64,000 bases of DNA from Corynebacterium hindlerae (lineage in GTDB: Bacteria; Actinomycetota; Actinomycetes; Mycobacteriales; Mycobacteriaceae), in the NCBI RefSeq assembly GCF_014117265.1, contig NZ_CP059833.1, positions 682,001 through 746,000 on the forward strand, read 5' to 3'. Below are positions 61,594-64,000 of this stretch, piece by piece. The notes beneath the pieces were generated by a model that made no database searches, was not told the origin of the DNA, and saw only the letters and a list, made by a program, of their open reading frames with translations. Positions within the stretch are counted from its first letter, which is position 1; every line of letters begins with the position of its first letter. The position numbers were made by a program, and so were the translations under genes.

Positions 61594-63105
61594 TTAGAAC
61601 AACATTCCTTCGTCAGCACCAGCTTCGTCAGGATAGAAGGATTCAGCCTTTGCAGGATCAAATGCAATGCCCGCTTCTGCTGCAATTTCCTGTGCTACGA
61701 GGTGAATCTCATCTCGGTCGCACGGCAGGTTGAACAGGTCGATTCGAGCTAAGAGCTTCTTGTTCAATGGTCGCTTGGAGTCCCAGAATACGAGAGACGA
61801 AATAAGTTTCTGACATTCGTGACTGCGAAGAATTGCCGTTGCCATCGCAGCCTCGGTTCCATCCTCGAAAGGCAGGAAGTAGCTGATGTCGTCGAGAACA
61901 ACAGGCTTTCCTTCGATTGGTGCAATGAGCTGGAATTTTGCGTCCTTGTGCATGCCGGAACATGCGACCTTGAACGGTGCGAACGTGTACTCACCATGTC
62001 CAAATACGCTAAATCGTGGACGGTTCCGGTAGATCGAAGATTTCCTGCCGTCGAGTGCTTCAGCATGTTTCGTCAGGTACTCCCAGAGTTTCGGGGCGGT
62101 GTGTTCGAGGTGCTTGGTCTCTTCGCCAAAGTGCATCTGCGGAACGATGACCCATTTTGACAAGACAGTGTGTCGGCCACGGAAAATGTCGGTGCCCTTG
62201 AGTAGTGGGAACAGGTGCTTGTCCTCTACATCCACTGGCTCACCGTCTTTGGTGATAGGTGCAGGTGTGGCCTTGAGCTCGAATACCTTCGATGCGTCGT
62301 GCTTGAGTCCTGAGCGCCACTCGAAAGGACAAGTTCCATCCCCGGCCTTGGTGTCTACATAAGCGTCTACATCGGAGACGAGAACACCGTCAACTATTCC
62401 GAAACGGCGTACCGCTTCCGCAGTGTCATCGATGCTGGTGTAGATGTCTGCCACATAGGAGGCAGGAGTCTGTGGATCCACGACAGCCGTGAACCAACAA
62501 GCATCGACAGCAGCTCCAAAATGCTTTATGGCGTCAATTGGATAGATCGCCGACGAAGACAATGGAATGCCAACCTTGTGGGCTTGAACCAGTACGTTCC
62601 TCGCCACCTGCGTCTTGCACAGCATGCCAAGTGTGAACTTGTCTGAGCTGAGCTCATTGAGACATTTGAGGATAATGTACTCGCACACGTCGAAGTTTGA
62701 GCCACCGAGCATCGCGTCGATTCCTCGGACGCCCTTGAAATTCTCTTTCTTCGGCAGGTTCTCTGAGCCCATACGTTGGAGTTCGGACGCGGTTACCCAC
62801 GGTGGATTACCAATGACGAAGACAGGTGTGTCATTCCATTCCAAACCGCGAAGATCAAAGGTGAAGATGTTCGTCTGGCGCACATTTGCGAACTGCTGTG
62901 CTTGTTTGACGTAGTCTTCGTTGATCTCTAGCCCGTAACGATCCGACTGTGGGTTCAAGGTCTGTGCAGCGTGTAGAAAGGAACCTACACCGCAGGTTGG
63001 TTCAAGAACCTGGGCAGGCGTGTCAGTGGGAAATCCGAGGACTTCCAAGCAGCGTTGTGCCAGTGGCAGTGGTGTTTGGAAATCACCAAATTCATTATTC
63101 GCCAT
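61594..63105 (-). CDS. DNA adenine methyltransferase (N6, Eco57I/TaqI-like) of a restriction-modification system
   Basis: 503 residues. SAM-binding motif I VLEPTCGVGSFLHAAQ (about 32-47), motif IV NPPW in FVIGNPPWVTASEL (about 99-111), a TxNP-type N-terminal FGDFQTPLPLAQRCLEVLG and a long C-terminal specificity region (WVIVPQMHFGEETKH ... YFLPFEDGTEAAMATAIL). It methylates adenine in a target sequence that cannot be deduced here. ATG at 63105 overlaps the endonuclease stop by 11 bases. Confidence 0.9.
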   Translation of the reverse strand: MANNEFGDFQTPLPLAQRCLEVLGFPTDTPAQVLEPTCGVGSFLHAAQTLNPQSDRYGLEINEDYVKQAQQFANVRQTNIFTFDLRGLEWNDTPVFVIGNPPWVTASELQRMGSENLPKKENFKGVRGIDAMLGGSNFDVCEYIILKCLNELSSDKFTLGMLCKTQVARNVLVQAHKVGIPLSSSAIYPIDAIKHFGAAVDACWFTAVVDPQTPASYVADIYTSIDDTAEAVRRFGIVDGVLVSDVDAYVDTKAGDGTCPFEWRSGLKHDASKVFELKATPAPITKDGEPVDVEDKHLFPLLKGTDIFRGRHTVLSKWVIVPQMHFGEETKHLEHTAPKLWEYLTKHAEALDGRKSSIYRNRPRFSVFGHGEYTFAPFKVACSGMHKDAKFQLIAPIEGKPVVLDDISYFLPFEDGTEAAMATAILRSHECQKLISSLVFWDSKRPLNKKLLARIDLFNLPCDRDEIHLVAQEIAAEAGIAFDPAKAESFYPDEAGADEGMLF

Positions 63106-63793
63106 GCTTAAGATCCAGTACCTCGTCAACGATCTTCTTGGTCGCTACATCAATGACTCGTTTGTACTGTAGTCGCCACTGCAAAGCGTTGGAGATGGTG
63201 AGATAGCCCTGTTCTGGAGGGTCGATGACGATTTGCTGTGCTAGCTGGTAGCGAGATGTTTCGTCCAGAGGGACATTCTTGTCCTGCAGAATTGCGTCAA
63301 TGTCTTCAACTGCCAGTTCTGGGTCTTCGGCATTATCGATGATCTCGCGCAGCTGGCGTGTCAGGGTGTAGTCGGCTGTGCGGGACTTGTCTACGAAGAT
63401 CACGTTGTGAATGGTGAAGAACGATGCTTGCTGTTCGATGTCATCGTTCTTGGTGTAGACGATGATCATGAGGTTGTAGCCGAGTCCGTAGATCTTCTGC
63501 TTGGCGTCTTTGAATGGACAGCTGGATTGTGGCTGTCGCAGTGAGGTGACCTTGAGGTCGGTGTTAATTGTTGGGAAGTCAAGACCCTTTGCTGCATTGC
63601 CGGTGGTCACACTGTAGCGCCTTTCCAGAAATGCTTTGAACATTGCCTCGATTCGAGTGCCTACTGCCTTGCCGTCGGAGGAGCCGTAGAGCTCTGGAAA
63701 TGGGAGGTCTTTGAGAGTGTCGGCAAAGTCTCCTGCGGCTTCTCGGAACAAGTCAATGGTCATTTCTGGAAGTGATACATCAGCGTCAGACAT
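63095..63793 (-). CDS. Probable type II restriction endonuclease partner
   Basis: 232 residues. A candidate PD-(D/E)xK core: Glu49, Asp72 and Asp79-Leu-Lys81 in GLDFPTINTDLKVTS, followed by QPQSSCPFKDAKQKIYGLGYNLMIIVY. That core and the tight overlap with a methyltransferase gene support a restriction enzyme. No recognition-sequence prediction is possible. The ATG at 63793 is the first gene of the pair. Confidence 0.75.
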   Translation of the reverse strand: MSDADVSLPEMTIDLFREAAGDFADTLKDLPFPELYGSSDGKAVGTRIEAMFKAFLERRYSVTTGNAAKGLDFPTINTDLKVTSLRQPQSSCPFKDAKQKIYGLGYNLMIIVYTKNDDIEQQASFFTIHNVIFVDKSRTADYTLTRQLREIIDNAEDPELAVEDIDAILQDKNVPLDETSRYQLAQQIVIDPPEQGYLTISNALQWRLQYKRVIDVATKKIVDEVLDLKHGE

Positions 63794-63856
63794 GCCTAAA
63801 AATGGTAGACGTCAGTGGTGTTTCTTCGCAGTTGAACACGCGAAAAGGTAGATAGG

Positions 63857-64000
63857 TCACACTCGGTTGAGGGTTCGTAGTCGCAGAGAGTCTCCAACGC
63901 GTTTCAGTGTTTCTGGCGCGCCGGGCTTTACTGTGTCCTGTTTTACGGGAACCGATCCGACCACAGCTGCATCTAACCTATGTATGAACCATTTCTCTCT
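63857..64000 (-). CDS. C-terminal end of an unidentified gene (partial)
   Basis: A minus-strand frame open from the right edge to a TGA at 63857 (47 codons, ending DSLRLRTLNRV). It lies 63 bases upstream of the endonuclease gene on the same strand. Too short to classify; possibly another member of the restriction-modification cluster such as a controller. Confidence 0.35.
   Translation of the reverse strand, partial: REKWFIHRLDAAVVGSVPVKQDTVKPGAPETLKRVGDSLRLRTLNRV

Noticed and set aside
1..64000. CRISPR arrays, rRNA genes, riboswitches
   Set aside because: No regularly spaced direct repeats, rRNA sequence or recognisable riboswitch core was seen on either strand.

Overview
This window is a piece of a Corynebacterium chromosome of moderately high GC. 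The genus call rests on gene content and order. There is a gephyrin-like Glp/GlpR (SepX) cell-division pair, an MprA/MprB-type two-component system next to an HtrA-type protease and a Mog/MoaB protein, a mycoredoxin, and a pgi / chorismate mutase / pcrA / M23 peptidase / DUF6350 / purN / purH neighbourhood that is also found around Rv0946c-Rv0957 of Mycobacterium tuberculosis. I cannot name the species.

Layout. 1-5.3 kb: glpR-rimJ-glp-galU on the minus strand, then a 5-formyl-THF cyclo-ligase, a SAF-domain protein and mscL on plus. 5.4-9.9 kb: minus-strand mog, HtrA-like protease, sensor kinase and response regulator. 10.1-12.0 kb: six ribosomal protein genes (rpmF, rpmE2 / rpmB, rpmG, rpsN, rpsR), all encoding zinc-ligand-free versions. 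12.4-15.5 kb: etfB-etfA followed, with overlap, by a multi-pass cytochrome b-like protein carrying three copies of an unusual [11 protein letters not shown] motif. 15.5-16.6 kb: a divergent XRE-cupin regulator and a YbaK-domain protein.

16.6-31.3 kb is a catabolic block on the minus strand: acyl-CoA carboxylase (two subunits), acyl-CoA dehydrogenase, MaoC-type hydratase, CitE-like lyase, acyl-CoA synthetase and 3-oxoacid CoA-transferase (scoAB). This matches the mycobacterial leucine-degradation locus Rv2498c-Rv2505c. It is extended downstream by an enoyl-CoA hydratase, a GntP-type permease, a 3-hydroxybutyrate dehydrogenase and a thioesterase. Together these could import D-3-hydroxybutyrate, oxidise it to acetoacetate and activate it with ScoAB. 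A TetR gene and a second citE sit upstream. One palindrome, AGTTAA-N6-TTAACT, occurs in front of etfB, of the carboxylase operon and of citE2-tetR, so electron-transfer flavoprotein and acyl-CoA oxidation are probably co-regulated by this TetR protein.

31.4-55.5 kb is mostly conserved housekeeping: CoA-disulfide reductase with rhodanese domain, purH/purN, M23 peptidase, pcrA, chorismate mutase, pgi, DedA, nei2, lhr, cysQ, an HNH nuclease, thyA-folA-mrx1 and cobF. A tRNA-Arg(CCT) at 55.65 kb marks the start of an accessory region (55.9-64 kb). It holds a decayed DDE transposase, two distantly paralogous helix-turn-helix proteins sharing a YPxWP motif, a stop-interrupted hypothetical gene, a tyrosine-recombinase-like protein lacking most catalytic residues, a DUF4352-type protein and a two-gene restriction-modification module.

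The most interesting non-coding signal is a roughly 56-bp palindromic repeat present three times (5.26, 12.12 and 38.46 kb), always at gene 3' ends. The TetR operator set, the etf-linked cytochrome with motif repeats, a probable ATT start codon in the dedA gene, and the paralogous HTH / degenerate recombinase island are the other leads.
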